Shown here in pieces: positions 43,766-53,705 of a DNA stretch of 64,000 bases. The translations under genes were made by a program, and so were the position numbers. Under the pieces are notes generated by a model. It did no database searches. It was given only the letters and a program-made list of their open reading frames with translations, and was not told the DNA's origin. The DNA lies in assembly GCF_017654485.1 (NCBI RefSeq), contig NZ_CP061094.1, positions 310,001-374,000 of the forward strand, written 5' to 3'. Each line of letters opens with the position of its first letter. Position 1 is the first letter of the stretch. The stretch comes from Roseomonas marmotae (lineage in GTDB: Bacteria; Pseudomonadota; Alphaproteobacteria; Acetobacterales; Acetobacteraceae).

Positions 43766-44671
43766 GTGCAGTACGATTTTGTGCCGATGCCGATGCGCAA
43801 GCCGCTCAAATGGCCCAACGGCGCGCGCGTCGCCTTGATGCTGACGACGAATTTCGAATACTGGGACCGCACGAAGGACACCGACAAGCCCTTCTATCCC
43901 GGCGGCCCCTCCATCATCACGGACATGCTGCCGGGCAATGTCTATGACAACCCGAACTGGACCTGGCGCGAATACGGCCAGCGCGTCGGCGTCTGGCGGA
44001 TGTTCGAGTGCTTCGAGCAGGCCGGGGTGCCCACCAGTTGCACCATGAACGCCAAGATGGGCCTGGAGCGGCGCGAGGTGGTCCAGCATGCCATCGACCG
44101 GGGCTGGGAGTTGGTGGCGCATAACTACGTGCAGACCGACCTGCTCTCCAACTACCAGTTCGACATCGAGGGCGAGCGCCACGTCATCCGCGAGACGCTG
44201 CGGGTCTATGAGGAGGTCGTGGGCCGGAAGGCGCGGGGCTGGCTCTCCTGCTCGCTCCGCAGCACGCTGAACACGGCGGATATCCTGGCGGAGGAAGGGC
44301 TTTCCTTCATCACGGACCTGCTGAACGACGACCAGCCCTACCTGATCCGCACTGAATGCGGGAAGCCGATGGTCTCCATCCCCTATACTTCGGAGGTCAA
44401 CGACTTCACCGTCTTCCTGCGCCAGGGCAAGGATGTCGACGGCGCCTTCCGCGTCTTCAAGGAACAGTTCGACGAGCTGTACCGGGAGGGCGCGACCAGC
44501 GGCCGGCTGATGAATATCGGCCTGCACCCGCATGTCATCGGCCAGCCCTTCCGCATCCGCGCGCTGCGAGACTTCATCGCCTATGCCAAGGGATTTCCCG
44601 ATGTCTGGTGGGCGACGCGGGAGGAGATCGCGGACTGGTACCTGGAGAATCACGCCGGGCATATCGGATGA
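43766..44671 (+). CDS. Polysaccharide deacetylase family protein (PuuE allantoinase-like)
   Basis: A 301-residue NodB-fold protein with a GTG start preceded by a G-rich stretch. The N-terminus WPNGARVALMLTTNFEYWDR and segment VGVWRMFECFEQAGVPTSCT follow the PuuE/allantoinase-like branch. The metal ligands of true deacetylases are not conserved: the usual Asp-Asp reads TNFEYW, and HSxxxH reads HNYVQTD. PuuE-type allantoinases also work without a metal, so hydrolysis of a cyclic amide or ureide is possible. The last four bases overlap the livH start (ATGA), making it the first gene of a transport operon. Function inferred from family. Confidence 0.82.
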   Translation: MQYDFVPMPMRKPLKWPNGARVALMLTTNFEYWDRTKDTDKPFYPGGPSIITDMLPGNVYDNPNWTWREYGQRVGVWRMFECFEQAGVPTSCTMNAKMGLERREVVQHAIDRGWELVAHNYVQTDLLSNYQFDIEGERHVIRETLRVYEEVVGRKARGWLSCSLRSTLNTADILAEEGLSFITDLLNDDQPYLIRTECGKPMVSIPYTSEVNDFTVFLRQGKDVDGAFRVFKEQFDELYREGATSGRLMNIGLHPHVIGQPFRIRALRDFIAYAKGFPDVWWATREEIADWYLENHAGHIG

Positions 44672-45564
44672 TCCTTCTCCAGCAGGTCATCAACGGGCTG
44701 ATGCTGGGTGGCCTCTACGCGCTGGTCGCCGTCAGCTTCACCTTCGTCATCGGCATGCTCAACTTCCTCAATTTCAGCATCCCCGGCATCTTCATGCTCG
44801 GCGGCATGCTGAGCTGGGCGCTGATGGTGCAATACGGCCTGCCCTGGTACGCGGCGGTACCGCTCGCGCTGCTGGCCGGCATCCTCGCCTCGCTGCTGGT
44901 CGAGCGATTCACCTACCGCTACATGCGGACGCGCTTCGGCGACGCCACGGAACACGCGATCCCGCTGGTCAGCTCGATCGGCTTCCTGATCCTGTTCCAG
45001 GGCCTGGTGCAGATCCGCTGGGGCGCGGAGCTGCACAGCTTCCCCTCTCCCTGGCAGGATACCAGCCTGCGGATCGGCGGGCTGCTGGTCAGCGTGCCGC
45101 AGCTCGTCTCGCTGGCGCTGGCGCTCACCCTGGTCTTCGGCCTGACCGTGCTGCTGCGCGCCACCTCGCTCGGCCGCTCCCTGCGCGCGGTCGCCGAAAG
45201 CCCGGATACGGCACAGCTCCTGGGCATCGACCTGCCGCGGCTCATCCCGGCGGTCTTCGTGGTGGCGGGGCTGCTCTCGGCCCTGGCCGGCGTGCTCTTC
45301 GCGCTGAACTACCTGCAGGTCTCGCCAGTGATGGGGGATGAGATCGCCTCCTTCGCCATGGCCGCCATGGTGGTGGGCGGGCTCGGCAATGTCTGGGGCG
45401 CGATCGCCGGCGGGCTGCTGCTGGGGCTGCTGGAGGTGATGACGATCCATCTTTTCGGCGCCAAGGTCATCAAGCTCGTGGTCTGGGGCGCGCTGCTGCT
45501 GCTGCTCCTGGTGCGGCCGCAGGGGATCTTCGGCAAGCTGTCCGTCGGCAAGGGGAAATTCTGA
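44668..45564 (+). CDS. livH: Liv-type ABC transporter permease LivH
   Basis: A 298-residue permease with about eight membrane segments. It opens MILLQQVINGLMLGGLYALV and has the LivH segment MLNFLNFSIPGIFMLGGMLS. The cytoplasmic loop LLRATSLGRSLRAVAESPDT and GIDLPRLI contacts the ATPases. It overlaps the deacetylase gene by 4 bp and precedes livM by 3 bp. The loop sequence is more divergent than in the first Liv operon, indicating an independent system. Confidence 0.94.
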   Translation: MILLQQVINGLMLGGLYALVAVSFTFVIGMLNFLNFSIPGIFMLGGMLSWALMVQYGLPWYAAVPLALLAGILASLLVERFTYRYMRTRFGDATEHAIPLVSSIGFLILFQGLVQIRWGAELHSFPSPWQDTSLRIGGLLVSVPQLVSLALALTLVFGLTVLLRATSLGRSLRAVAESPDTAQLLGIDLPRLIPAVFVVAGLLSALAGVLFALNYLQVSPVMGDEIASFAMAAMVVGGLGNVWGAIAGGLLLGLLEVMTIHLFGAKVIKLVVWGALLLLLLVRPQGIFGKLSVGKGKF

Positions 45565-45567
45565 ACG

Positions 45568-46407
45568 ATGAGCGGATATCTCGCCGGCATCCTGGCCGTC
45601 TTTTCCATCAACCTGCTGCTGGCCTATGCGGTCTTTCTGCCGGCGGCGGCGGGGATGCTGAACCTGGGCGCGGCCGGCTTCATGGCCATCGGCGCCTATG
45701 CCTCCGCCTATCTGGACGTGGAATACGGCCTGCCGCTGCCGCTCTGCCTGCTGGCCGGCACCGCCGCCAGCACCATCATGGGCTGCCTGATCGCCTTTCC
45801 CATCCTGCGGACACGGGGCGTCTACATGGTGCTGGCGACGCTCGCCTTCGGCGAGATCGTGGCCGGCGCGCTGATCAACATGGAGGCCGTGGGCGGCGCC
45901 GCCGGCTATCCCGTCACCAGCTTCATCGACATGCCCGCCATCCTGGCGCTGGCCGCCTGCGGCGTGCTGCTGGTGGTCTATATCCTCTCCACCCGCTTCG
46001 GCCTCGCCATGCGCTCCATCCATGATGACGAGCAGGCGACGGCGCTCTTCGGCATCCATGTGCGGCGGGTGAAGGTCATGGCCTTCACCATCGGCGCCGG
46101 CTTCGCCGGGCTGGCGGGCGCGCTCTACGGCCATCACTACAACTATATCGAGGTGGCCAACTTCAACCTGATGCTCAGCACCTACACGCTTCTCTACGTG
46201 CTGATCGGCGGCACGCAGACGGCCTTCGGGCCGCTGGTGGGCGCGGCCATCTTCTCCCTGCTGCCGGAGCTGCTGCGCGGCAGCGAGCACTGGCGCTTCG
46301 TGATCTTCGCCGTGCTCATCATCGCCGTCATGGCGCTGCGGCCGGAAGGCGTGATCACCCGCCACGGGCTGGCGCGGCTCGCGGGGCGCGGGAAGGCGGC
46401 GGGATGA
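45568..46407 (+). CDS. livM: Liv-type ABC transporter permease LivM
   Basis: A 279-residue permease with 8-9 membrane segments, short for LivM. It has FLPAAAGMLNLGAAGFMAIG, RTRGVYMVLATLAFGEIVAG and the loop GLAMRSIHDDEQATALFGIH with HVRRVKVMAFTIGAGFAGLA. Here LivM and LivG are separate genes, unlike the fused pair at 14062-15873. It overlaps livG by 4 bp. Confidence 0.94.
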   Translation: MSGYLAGILAVFSINLLLAYAVFLPAAAGMLNLGAAGFMAIGAYASAYLDVEYGLPLPLCLLAGTAASTIMGCLIAFPILRTRGVYMVLATLAFGEIVAGALINMEAVGGAAGYPVTSFIDMPAILALAACGVLLVVYILSTRFGLAMRSIHDDEQATALFGIHVRRVKVMAFTIGAGFAGLAGALYGHHYNYIEVANFNLMLSTYTLLYVLIGGTQTAFGPLVGAAIFSLLPELLRGSEHWRFVIFAVLIIAVMALRPEGVITRHGLARLAGRGKAAG

Positions 46408-47172
46408 GAGGGTTGCCGGACCTGCTGACGCTGGACGGCGTCTCGAAATCCTTCGGCGGCCTCAAGGTCATCCAGGATTTCAGCCTCTCCGTGCCGCCCG
46501 GCGCGCGCATCGGGCTGATCGGGCCGAACGGCGCGGGCAAGACCACGGTCTTCAACCTGATCACCGGGGTCTATCCCGTCACCACCGGCCGCATCCTGAT
46601 GGGGGGCGAGGATATCACGGCGCTGCCGGACTGGCGCCGCGCGCGCCACGGCATGGCGCGAAGCTTCCAGAACATCCGGCTGATGCCGCATCTCTCGGCG
46701 GTGGAGAACATCATGCTGGGCCAGCACCTGCGCGCCCGGCGCTGGTGGGACCAGCTCTCTCCGCTCGGGCTGATGCCGCGCAACCGCTGGAAGCGCGACG
46801 CCCTGGCGGCGCTGCAGGCCGCCGGCCTGTCCCGCTACGCCGATGCGCTGGTCTACAACCTGCCCTACGGCGTGCAGAAGCGGCTGGAGCTGGTGCGCGC
46901 CGCCGTGGCAGGCGCCAGGCTGCTGATGCTGGACGAGCCCGCCGCCGGGCTGAACCCGACGGAGCGCGAGGAACTGCTGGCGCATATCGAGGGCCTGACC
47001 TCCGGCGGTACGGCGCTGCTGGTGGTGGAGCATGACATGGGCTTCGTCCGCCGCCTCTGCGAACACGTGGTGGTGCTGAATTTCGGCCAGAAGATCGCCG
47101 AGGGCCGGCCGGAGGAAGTGCAGCGCGACCCGCAGGTGCTTGAAGCCTATCTCGGCACGGGGACATCCGCCC

Positions 47173-47183
<11 letters not shown>
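46404..47183 (+). CDS. livG: Liv-type ABC transporter ATP-binding protein LivG
   Basis: A 259-residue ATPase. Walker A GPNGAGKTT, the LivG marker MARSFQNIRLMPHLSAVENI, signature LPYGVQKRLELVRAAV, Walker B LLMLDEPAAGLNP and the H-loop VVEHDMGFVRR are present. It overlaps livF by 11 bp. Part of the transporter downstream of the PuuE-like enzyme. Confidence 0.95.
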
Positions 47184-47883
<700 letters not shown>

Positions 47884-47909
47884 AACCGCTGGGCGAAGGA
47901 GCCTCTGCC

Positions 47910-49106
47910 ATGGCGATTGATCGACGGACACTGATGGCGGCCACGGCGGCGGCACTGGCCGCGCCCGCGCTGCGGAACCCCGCACTGGCGGCGGCGGATG
48001 AGCTGGTGGTCGGCTTCTCCTATGTCGGCACTGGCCCGCTGCAATCCCTGCTGATCACGAACAAGGTGCCGGTGGAGATGGCGCTCGCGGACATCAACGG
48101 CGCGGGCGGGGTGAACGGCAAGAAGCTGCGCGTCTCCATCTTCGACACGGCGGGCGACCCCCGCCAGGCCCAGGTCGCGGCGCGGCGCTTCGCGGAGGAT
48201 GAGGGCGCGCTCTGCATCCTCGGCCCGGCATCCTCGGGCGAGTGCCGCGTGGCCTTCCCGGCGGGCGAGCGGCTCGGCATCGTCCAGTGCAGCCACTCGG
48301 CCACCGCGCCGGGCATCACGGACAAGATGAGCTTCGCCTTCCGCAATACCTCGGACGAGCTGACGCAGTTCCGGCGCCTGCTGAAGGTGATGAAGGCCAA
48401 GGGGATGCCGGTGGCCAGCGCCTCCATCCTCTATGCCACCGACGAGTTCATCTCCAAGACGCTGGGCGAGACCATCTATCCCCAGGCCTTCAAGGATGCG
48501 GGCATTCCCGTCGCGCGGGCGGTGGGCTTCCCGATGCAGGCCTTCGACGTCTCCGCCCAGGTCGCCGAGATCGTCCGCAACCCGACCGATATCGTCGCGC
48601 TCGGCGGCACCATCGAGCCGGCGGTGAAGGTGCTGAAGGAGCTGCGCCGCCAGGGCTACAAGGGCCGCATGATCGGCAGCGGCGTGATGTCCGATCCGAC
48701 GCTGCCGGAGAAGGTGGGCGCGGATGGCGAGGGCACGCTCTATCCCAGCTTCTTCTACAGCGGGCTGAACGACCGGACGAAAGCCTTCACCGAGCGCTTC
48801 GCGGCCGGCGCGAAGCAGGCCGGCTACACGCGCACCAGCCCGCACCACACCGATGCCGCGGCCTACGACATCCTGCAGATCTACGCCGAGGCCATGCGCC
48901 GCGCCCGGGTGACGGGCGAGCCCGGCAGGCGGGCGGCCGAGCGCATCGCCATCCGCGACCAGATGAAGGACATGGAAGGCTGGGGCTGGGAAGGCGTCCT
49001 GGGCAGGAGCTGGTTCTATCCCGACGGCGCGGCCCGGCTGCCCGCCCATGTCATCGAGGTGCGGGACGGCAGGCTGCAGCTTCTTGATTCGCTGTACGAG
49101 GGTTGA
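47910..49106 (+). CDS. Liv-type ABC transporter substrate-binding protein
   Basis: A 398-residue periplasmic binding protein of the LivK-like Peripla_BP_6 family. It has a twin-arginine-like signal (AIDRRTLMAATAAALAAP) ending near ALAA. AGGAG precedes the ATG. The mature part has LVVGFSYVGTGPLQSLLIT, GAGGVNGKKLRVSIFDTAGD, LGPASSGECRVAFPAGERLG and GYTRTSPHHTDAAAYDILQI. It sits after the permease/ATPase genes and before an SDR gene, so the whole run 43766-51349 may be one catabolic operon for the ligand it captures. Ligand unknown; a cyclic amide would fit the PuuE-like enzyme. Confidence 0.93.
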   Translation: MAIDRRTLMAATAAALAAPALRNPALAAADELVVGFSYVGTGPLQSLLITNKVPVEMALADINGAGGVNGKKLRVSIFDTAGDPRQAQVAARRFAEDEGALCILGPASSGECRVAFPAGERLGIVQCSHSATAPGITDKMSFAFRNTSDELTQFRRLLKVMKAKGMPVASASILYATDEFISKTLGETIYPQAFKDAGIPVARAVGFPMQAFDVSAQVAEIVRNPTDIVALGGTIEPAVKVLKELRRQGYKGRMIGSGVMSDPTLPEKVGADGEGTLYPSFFYSGLNDRTKAFTERFAAGAKQAGYTRTSPHHTDAAAYDILQIYAEAMRRARVTGEPGRRAAERIAIRDQMKDMEGWGWEGVLGRSWFYPDGAARLPAHVIEVRDGRLQLLDSLYEG

Positions 49107-49111
49107 GGGTG

Positions 49112-49906
49112 ATGGACCTGACACGCCTGGGCCCGGAGCCCGGAACCCGCTGCCTCGTGCTGGGCGGCTGCGGCGGCATCGGCCGCGCCTATGTGCGCGG
49201 GCTGCTGGCGGCGGAATGCCGCGTCGCCGTACTGGACCTGCCGGCCTCCATGGCGGAGCGCCCGCCGGAGGCCGGGGTCGAGGCCGTGCCGGTGGATGCG
49301 ACGGATGAGGCGGCGGTGACGCGCGCCATCCAGCGGCTGGGCGATGCCTGGGGCGGGCTGGATGTCTTCGCCTTCCTGACGGGCATGAACACGAAGCTGA
49401 AGCCGCTGGCGGAGATGGACACGGCCGATATCCGCACGGTGCTGGAGATCAATCTCGTCTCTGCCTTCACCACCACGCGGGCGGCGCTGCCCTATCTCCA
49501 AGGGTCGCCGGCGGCCTCGGCGGTCTATGTCTCCTCCGGCCTGCATGCCTTCGTGGAGCCGGGCTTCTCGGCCTATAGCGCCTCCAAGGGCGGGCTGGTC
49601 TCGCTGATGAAGGTGGTGGCGAAGGAGGGCGCGCCGGGCCTGCGCGCCAATGCCGTGGCCCCCGGCGCGGTGGAGACCGCCTTCCTGACCGGCGGCCTCG
49701 GCCATGGCGGCAAGGAAGGCGAGCCCGGCGCCTTCATGAAGCAGTTCGGCGAGGCCCATGCCGAGAAGGTGCTCTCCTCCATCCCGCTGCGCCGCATCGC
49801 GCAGCCGGAGGATGTGGCGGCGCCGATGCTGTTCCTCAGCGGCCCCGCCTCCCAGTACCTGACGGGGCAGGTGATCTACGTGAATGGCGGCCGCTTCGCG
49901 CCCTAG
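49112..49906 (+). CDS. SDR family oxidoreductase
   Basis: A 264-residue short-chain dehydrogenase. The cofactor loop is LVLGGCGGIGRAYVRGLLAA, with Cys where Ser/Arg is common. The usual NNAG reads LTGMNTK, while the catalytic YSASK and the C-terminal YLTGQVIYVNGGRFAP are normal. The ATG at 49112 is preferred over an overlapping TTG at 49103. It lies 5 bp after the binding-protein stop and 27 bp before an MBL-fold gene. Substrate unknown. Confidence 0.9.
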   Translation: MDLTRLGPEPGTRCLVLGGCGGIGRAYVRGLLAAECRVAVLDLPASMAERPPEAGVEAVPVDATDEAAVTRAIQRLGDAWGGLDVFAFLTGMNTKLKPLAEMDTADIRTVLEINLVSAFTTTRAALPYLQGSPAASAVYVSSGLHAFVEPGFSAYSASKGGLVSLMKVVAKEGAPGLRANAVAPGAVETAFLTGGLGHGGKEGEPGAFMKQFGEAHAEKVLSSIPLRRIAQPEDVAAPMLFLSGPASQYLTGQVIYVNGGRFAP

Positions 49907-49933
49907 CGGCCGGAGCGTGAGGGAGAGGTCTCC

Positions 49934-50845
49934 ATGCGGTTCATGATCGGCGATGCGCGGGTCGATGTCGTCCCGGATATCGAATGCTTCCCCCTGCCGG
50001 CGCGGCGCCTGCTTCCCGCCGCCGACCTCGCCGCCCTGGCGGAGCACCGGGCGCTGCTGGAGCCGGACCATGTGGATTTCGGGCGGGAGACCATCCTGCT
50101 CGGCGTCCAGGCGCTGCTGCTGCGGCTGCCGGACCTCACGGTGCTGATCGATACCTGCGTGGGCGAGGACAAGCCCCGCGCCGCCCGCCCGGAATGGCAC
50201 CAGCGCCGCGCCAGCGGCTTCCTGGAGCGGCTGCGGGCGCTGGATGTGGCGCCGGAAGATGTGGATGTGGTCTTCTGCACCCATCTGCATGCCGACCATG
50301 TCGGCTGGAACACCCGGCTGCTGGACGGCCGCTGGGTGCCGACCTTCCCCCGCGCGCGCTATGTGGTGGGCGAGCGGGAGCTGGCGCAGTGGCAGGCGCG
50401 CGCCGCCGCCGACCCTTCCGGCAACCACGGCAGCTTCGCCGACAGCGTGCAGCCGCTGCTGGAGGCCGGGCAGGTCGTCACGGCGCGGGAGGGCGAGGAG
50501 ATCGCCCCGGGCGCCGTCCTCACCGCCCTGCCTGGCCATACCGAGGGGCAGATGGGGCTGCGGGTGACGCGGCAGGGCGCGCGGGCGATCTTCTGCGGCG
50601 ACGCGATCCATAGCCCCGTGCAGATCCTGCGCCCGGAGTGGTCGAGCAGCTTCTGCGCGGATGGCGAGACCGCCGCCACCACCCGCCGCCGCCTGCTGGA
50701 ATGCGCGGCGGAGGAGGATACCCTTCTGGTGCCCGCGCATTTCCGCCACTGCGGCTGCACCCGGATAAGGCGGCGGGGCGATGCCTTCCTGCCGGTCTTC
50801 GGTGACGGGGAGGATGGCGGCCGGCGGTCGTCCTCGCAGTCGTGA
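49934..50845 (+). CDS. MBL-fold metallo-hydrolase (lactonase-like)
   Basis: A 303-residue MBL-fold enzyme with an intact metal motif FCTHLHADHVGWN, later LPGHTEGQMGL, FCGDAIHSP and the final His in VPAHFRHCG. The GWN after HADH and overall length place it with the AHL-lactonase-like/AttM-type group that hydrolyses lactones. In the operon it could open a lactone made by the neighbouring SDR. The last 20 residues are low-complexity Gly/Arg/Ser. Confidence 0.9.
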   Translation: MRFMIGDARVDVVPDIECFPLPARRLLPAADLAALAEHRALLEPDHVDFGRETILLGVQALLLRLPDLTVLIDTCVGEDKPRAARPEWHQRRASGFLERLRALDVAPEDVDVVFCTHLHADHVGWNTRLLDGRWVPTFPRARYVVGERELAQWQARAAADPSGNHGSFADSVQPLLEAGQVVTAREGEEIAPGAVLTALPGHTEGQMGLRVTRQGARAIFCGDAIHSPVQILRPEWSSSFCADGETAATTRRRLLECAAEEDTLLVPAHFRHCGCTRIRRRGDAFLPVFGDGEDGGRRSSSQS

Positions 50846-50905
50846 TGCGGCGCTGCGTCCCGTGCTGCCTCACCATGGGTCCCGCGAAGGCCCAGGAGGA
50901 AACAC

Positions 50906-51349
50906 ATGGCCCGAATCTATGTGAGCGACGTGATCGAGGCGCCGGTCGAGCAGGTCTGGAGCCTCATCCGCGACTTCAACGGCATGCCGAGGTGGCACCC
51001 CGCCGTCGCCGACAGCGAGATTGAGGGCGGCCTGCCGAGCGACGCGGTGGGATGCGTGCGCTCCTTCCACTTCGTCGATGGCGCGCATCTGCGCGAGAAG
51101 CTGCTGAAACTGTCCGACCGCGAGCATGAATGCGTCTACTGCATCCTGGACAGCCCGCTGCCCATCACCGGCTATGTCGCCGGCTACCGCCTGCTGCCGG
51201 TCACGGAGACCGACCGCACCTTCATCGACTGGTGGGCGGAATACGAGATCGACCCGAAGGATCACGAGCGCGTCCTGGACATCGTGAGGAACGGCGTCTT
51301 CCGCCGCGGCTTCCAGGCCATCAACGAATACTTCCGGAACAAGGCCTGA
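50906..51349 (+). CDS. SRPBCC family protein
   Basis: A 147-residue START-like helix-grip protein of the polyketide cyclase / PYR1-like group. It opens IYVSDVIEAPVEQVWSLIRD, then FNGMPRWHPAVADSEIEGG, and ends in the long helix ILDIVRNGVFRRGFQAINEY (first residue approximate). These proteins bind hydrophobic ligands or act as cyclases. AGGAGGAA precedes the ATG. It is the last gene of the run beginning at 43766 and is convergent with lysR, 9 bp away. Confidence 0.88.
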   Translation: MARIYVSDVIEAPVEQVWSLIRDFNGMPRWHPAVADSEIEGGLPSDAVGCVRSFHFVDGAHLREKLLKLSDREHECVYCILDSPLPITGYVAGYRLLPVTETDRTFIDWWAEYEIDPKDHERVLDIVRNGVFRRGFQAINEYFRNKA

Positions 51350-51358
51350 CCGGATGGG

Positions 51359-52276
51359 CTAGGCCGCCGCCGCCCTGTCGCCGCGCAGCAGTTCCGTCAG
51401 GAAATCGACGAAGAGCCGGACCTTGGCCGACATGTGCCGGTTCTTCTGATAGACGGCGTAGACGCCGTAGTCGAAGGTGCCGTAGCTGACCCGGAACTGC
51501 GTCAGCAGCGGCACCAGCGCGCCGGAGGCCAGATCCTCCGAGATGGACCAGTCCGGCATCATGATGACGCCCAGCCCCGCCAGCGCCATGGAGCGCAGCG
51601 ACGGCCCGCTGTCGCTCTGGTAGGAGCCCTCCACCGGCACCTCGGTCACGGCGCCCTGCGGGTCCATGAAGCGCCAGGTCGTGCTGCCGTCGTTCAGCCG
51701 GTAGGTCAGGCAGTTATGCGCCACCAGCTCACCCGGCGCCGTGATGGGCCCGGCCCGCCGCAGATAGGCCGGGGAGGCGCAGAGCACGCGCTCCCCATGC
51801 AGCAGCTTCCGCGCGATCAGGGCGGAATCCTCCATCCGGCCGATACGGATATCGACGTCCACGTTATGCTCGACGATATCGACCGCCGCGTTGGACATCG
51901 TGAAGTCGACCTTGATATCCGGGTATCGTGTCAGGAATTCCGGCATCGCCGGGATGATCCTCTGCACGCCGATCAATTGCCGCGAATGCACCCGCAGGAC
52001 CCCGCGCGGGGAGCGTTGCAGCTGGGAGATGGTGCTGCTCGCCTCCTCCAGCTGGCTGAGGATGCGCTCGGCGTAACGATAGTAGATCATGCCGGCCTCG
52101 GTCAGGCTGAGCTTGCGGCTGCTCCGGTTCAGCAGCCGGCTGCCGACCTCATCCTCCAGGGCATTGATGTAGCGGGAGATGGAGGCCGGGGAGAGGCCGA
52201 TCTGCCGGCCGGCGGATGACAGGCTGCCGGCCTGGACCACCAGCACGAAGCTGCGCAAGGCCTTCAGGTTTTCCAT
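51359..52276 (-). CDS. LysR family transcriptional regulator
   Basis: A 305-residue LTTR. The winged helix spans residues 1-60 (LKALRSFVLVVQAGSLSSAG, ASISRYINALEDEVGSRLLN), followed by the linker helix and a PBP-like effector domain (MPEFLTRYPDIKVDF, LVAHNCLTYRLNDG, RVSYGTFDYGVYAVYQ) of the CrgA/AaeR-like branch. It diverges from a CoA-transferase gene across 211 bp, the usual LTTR arrangement, so that gene is the most likely target. The gap has several AT-rich spots, but I could not fix a clear T-N11-A box. Confidence 0.92.
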   Translation of the reverse strand: MENLKALRSFVLVVQAGSLSSAGRQIGLSPASISRYINALEDEVGSRLLNRSSRKLSLTEAGMIYYRYAERILSQLEEASSTISQLQRSPRGVLRVHSRQLIGVQRIIPAMPEFLTRYPDIKVDFTMSNAAVDIVEHNVDVDIRIGRMEDSALIARKLLHGERVLCASPAYLRRAGPITAPGELVAHNCLTYRLNDGSTTWRFMDPQGAVTEVPVEGSYQSDSGPSLRSMALAGLGVIMMPDWSISEDLASGALVPLLTQFRVSYGTFDYGVYAVYQKNRHMSAKVRLFVDFLTELLRGDRAAAA

Positions 52277-52487
52277 CTTTTCGCCCCATCATTCCGTTTT
52301 CTGCAATCCTGACTCCTTTGCACCCATGGCTCAATCCGGCGCCCCGGCCGGCCCGACCTTGCAAAAGATGAAAAGGCGCTCCTTGCCCGGCAGAGCTTCA
52401 TGGCCCCGGCCACGGGGTCTAACCTCGGCGCCGGCCAGCCAGGGCGGACGGGCCGGCCACCGACCACGGATACGAGGAAACGGACCA

Positions 52488-53705
52488 TTGGAGAGCGTGC
52501 TCAGCGGCATCCGCGTGCTGGATTTCTCCCGCATCTTCGCGGGACCGGCGGCGACGCAGATCCTCGGCGACCTCGGGGCGGATATCATCAAGGTCGAGGA
52601 GCCCGGCCATGGCGATGATGCCCGCACCTTCGGCGTGACGCCGGAGGCGATGCGCGACTTCGGCGCCAGCCCCTCCTTCCTGGCGCTGAACCGCAACAAG
52701 CGCAGCATCGTGCTGAACCTGCGGCAGGACGCCGCGCGGCAGGCGGCGGCCGCCATGGCCGCGCGATGCGACGTCCTCATCCATAACTTCCGCCCCGGCG
52801 GCATGGAGAAGTTCGGCCTGGGATACGAGGCGCTCGCCGCCACCAATCCGCGCCTGGTCTATTGCGAATTCTCCGCCTATGGCGACCGGGGGCCCCTCTC
52901 CCACCTCGGCGCCAATGACGTGGCGCTGCAGGCGCATAGCGGGCTGATGAGCATCACCGGCGAGGCCGACCGGCCACCCGTGCGCTCCGGCACCGCCGTC
53001 ATCGACCTGCATGCCAGCATGGGGCTGGTCTCCGCCATCCTGGCGGCGCTGCTGCACCGGGAGCGGACGGGCAAGGGCCAGCGCGTCGAGACCTCGCTGC
53101 TCCGCAGCGGCGCGCATCTGATGAACTACTTCTACACCGAATACTGGCTCGACGGCACGGTGCGCGGCCGCATGGGCACGGCCAACCACCTGAGCGTGCC
53201 GAACCAGGCCTTCCCGGCCACGGATGGCAGCGTCATCATCATTGCCCCAGCCGACGACATGTGGCGCCGCCTGACCGTGGCGCTGGATGCGCCGCATCTG
53301 GACCGCGAGGAATTCCGCACCGCCTTCGACCGCCGCCGCAACCGCGAGGCGCTGATCGCGGAGCTGACCGCCGTCACCAGCCGGATGAGCTGCGCCGAGC
53401 TGGTGCGGCGCCTGGGCGCGGCCAAGGTCAATGTCTCCAAGGTCAATGACGTGGCCGAGGCCGCCGACGATCCGCAGCTGGCGGCCATCGGCGCGGTCGT
53501 CGAGCAGCGGATGGGCGAGCGGGTGCTGAAATCCGTCGCCGCCCCCTTCGCCATGAGCGGAACGCCGACCCAGGCGACGCGCGCCCCGCCCCGCCACGGC
53601 GAGCATACCGACGAGATCCTGCGCGAATTCGGCTTCGACGCCGCGCGGATCGAGGCGCTGCGGGCGGAGGGCGCGCTGGGGGAGACGGCGGCCGCCGCCG
53701 GCTAG
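52488..53705 (+). CDS. CaiB/BaiF family CoA-transferase (class III)
   Basis: A 405-residue class III CoA-transferase. It opens VLSGIRVLDFSRIFAGPAAT and has DLGADIIKVEEPGHGDDAR, LALNRNKRSIVLNL and GLGYEALAATNPRLVYCEFS. The catalytic Asp is Asp173 in TAVIDLHASMG. The start is TTG at 52488 with GAGGAAA upstream. It moves CoA between a CoA thioester and a free acid; the acid is unknown. Divergent LysR control is likely. Its stop shares the CTAG tetranucleotide with the convergent SDR gene. Confidence 0.92.
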   Translation: MESVLSGIRVLDFSRIFAGPAATQILGDLGADIIKVEEPGHGDDARTFGVTPEAMRDFGASPSFLALNRNKRSIVLNLRQDAARQAAAAMAARCDVLIHNFRPGGMEKFGLGYEALAATNPRLVYCEFSAYGDRGPLSHLGANDVALQAHSGLMSITGEADRPPVRSGTAVIDLHASMGLVSAILAALLHRERTGKGQRVETSLLRSGAHLMNYFYTEYWLDGTVRGRMGTANHLSVPNQAFPATDGSVIIIAPADDMWRRLTVALDAPHLDREEFRTAFDRRRNREALIAELTAVTSRMSCAELVRRLGAAKVNVSKVNDVAEAADDPQLAAIGAVVEQRMGERVLKSVAAPFAMSGTPTQATRAPPRHGEHTDEILREFGFDAARIEALRAEGALGETAAAAG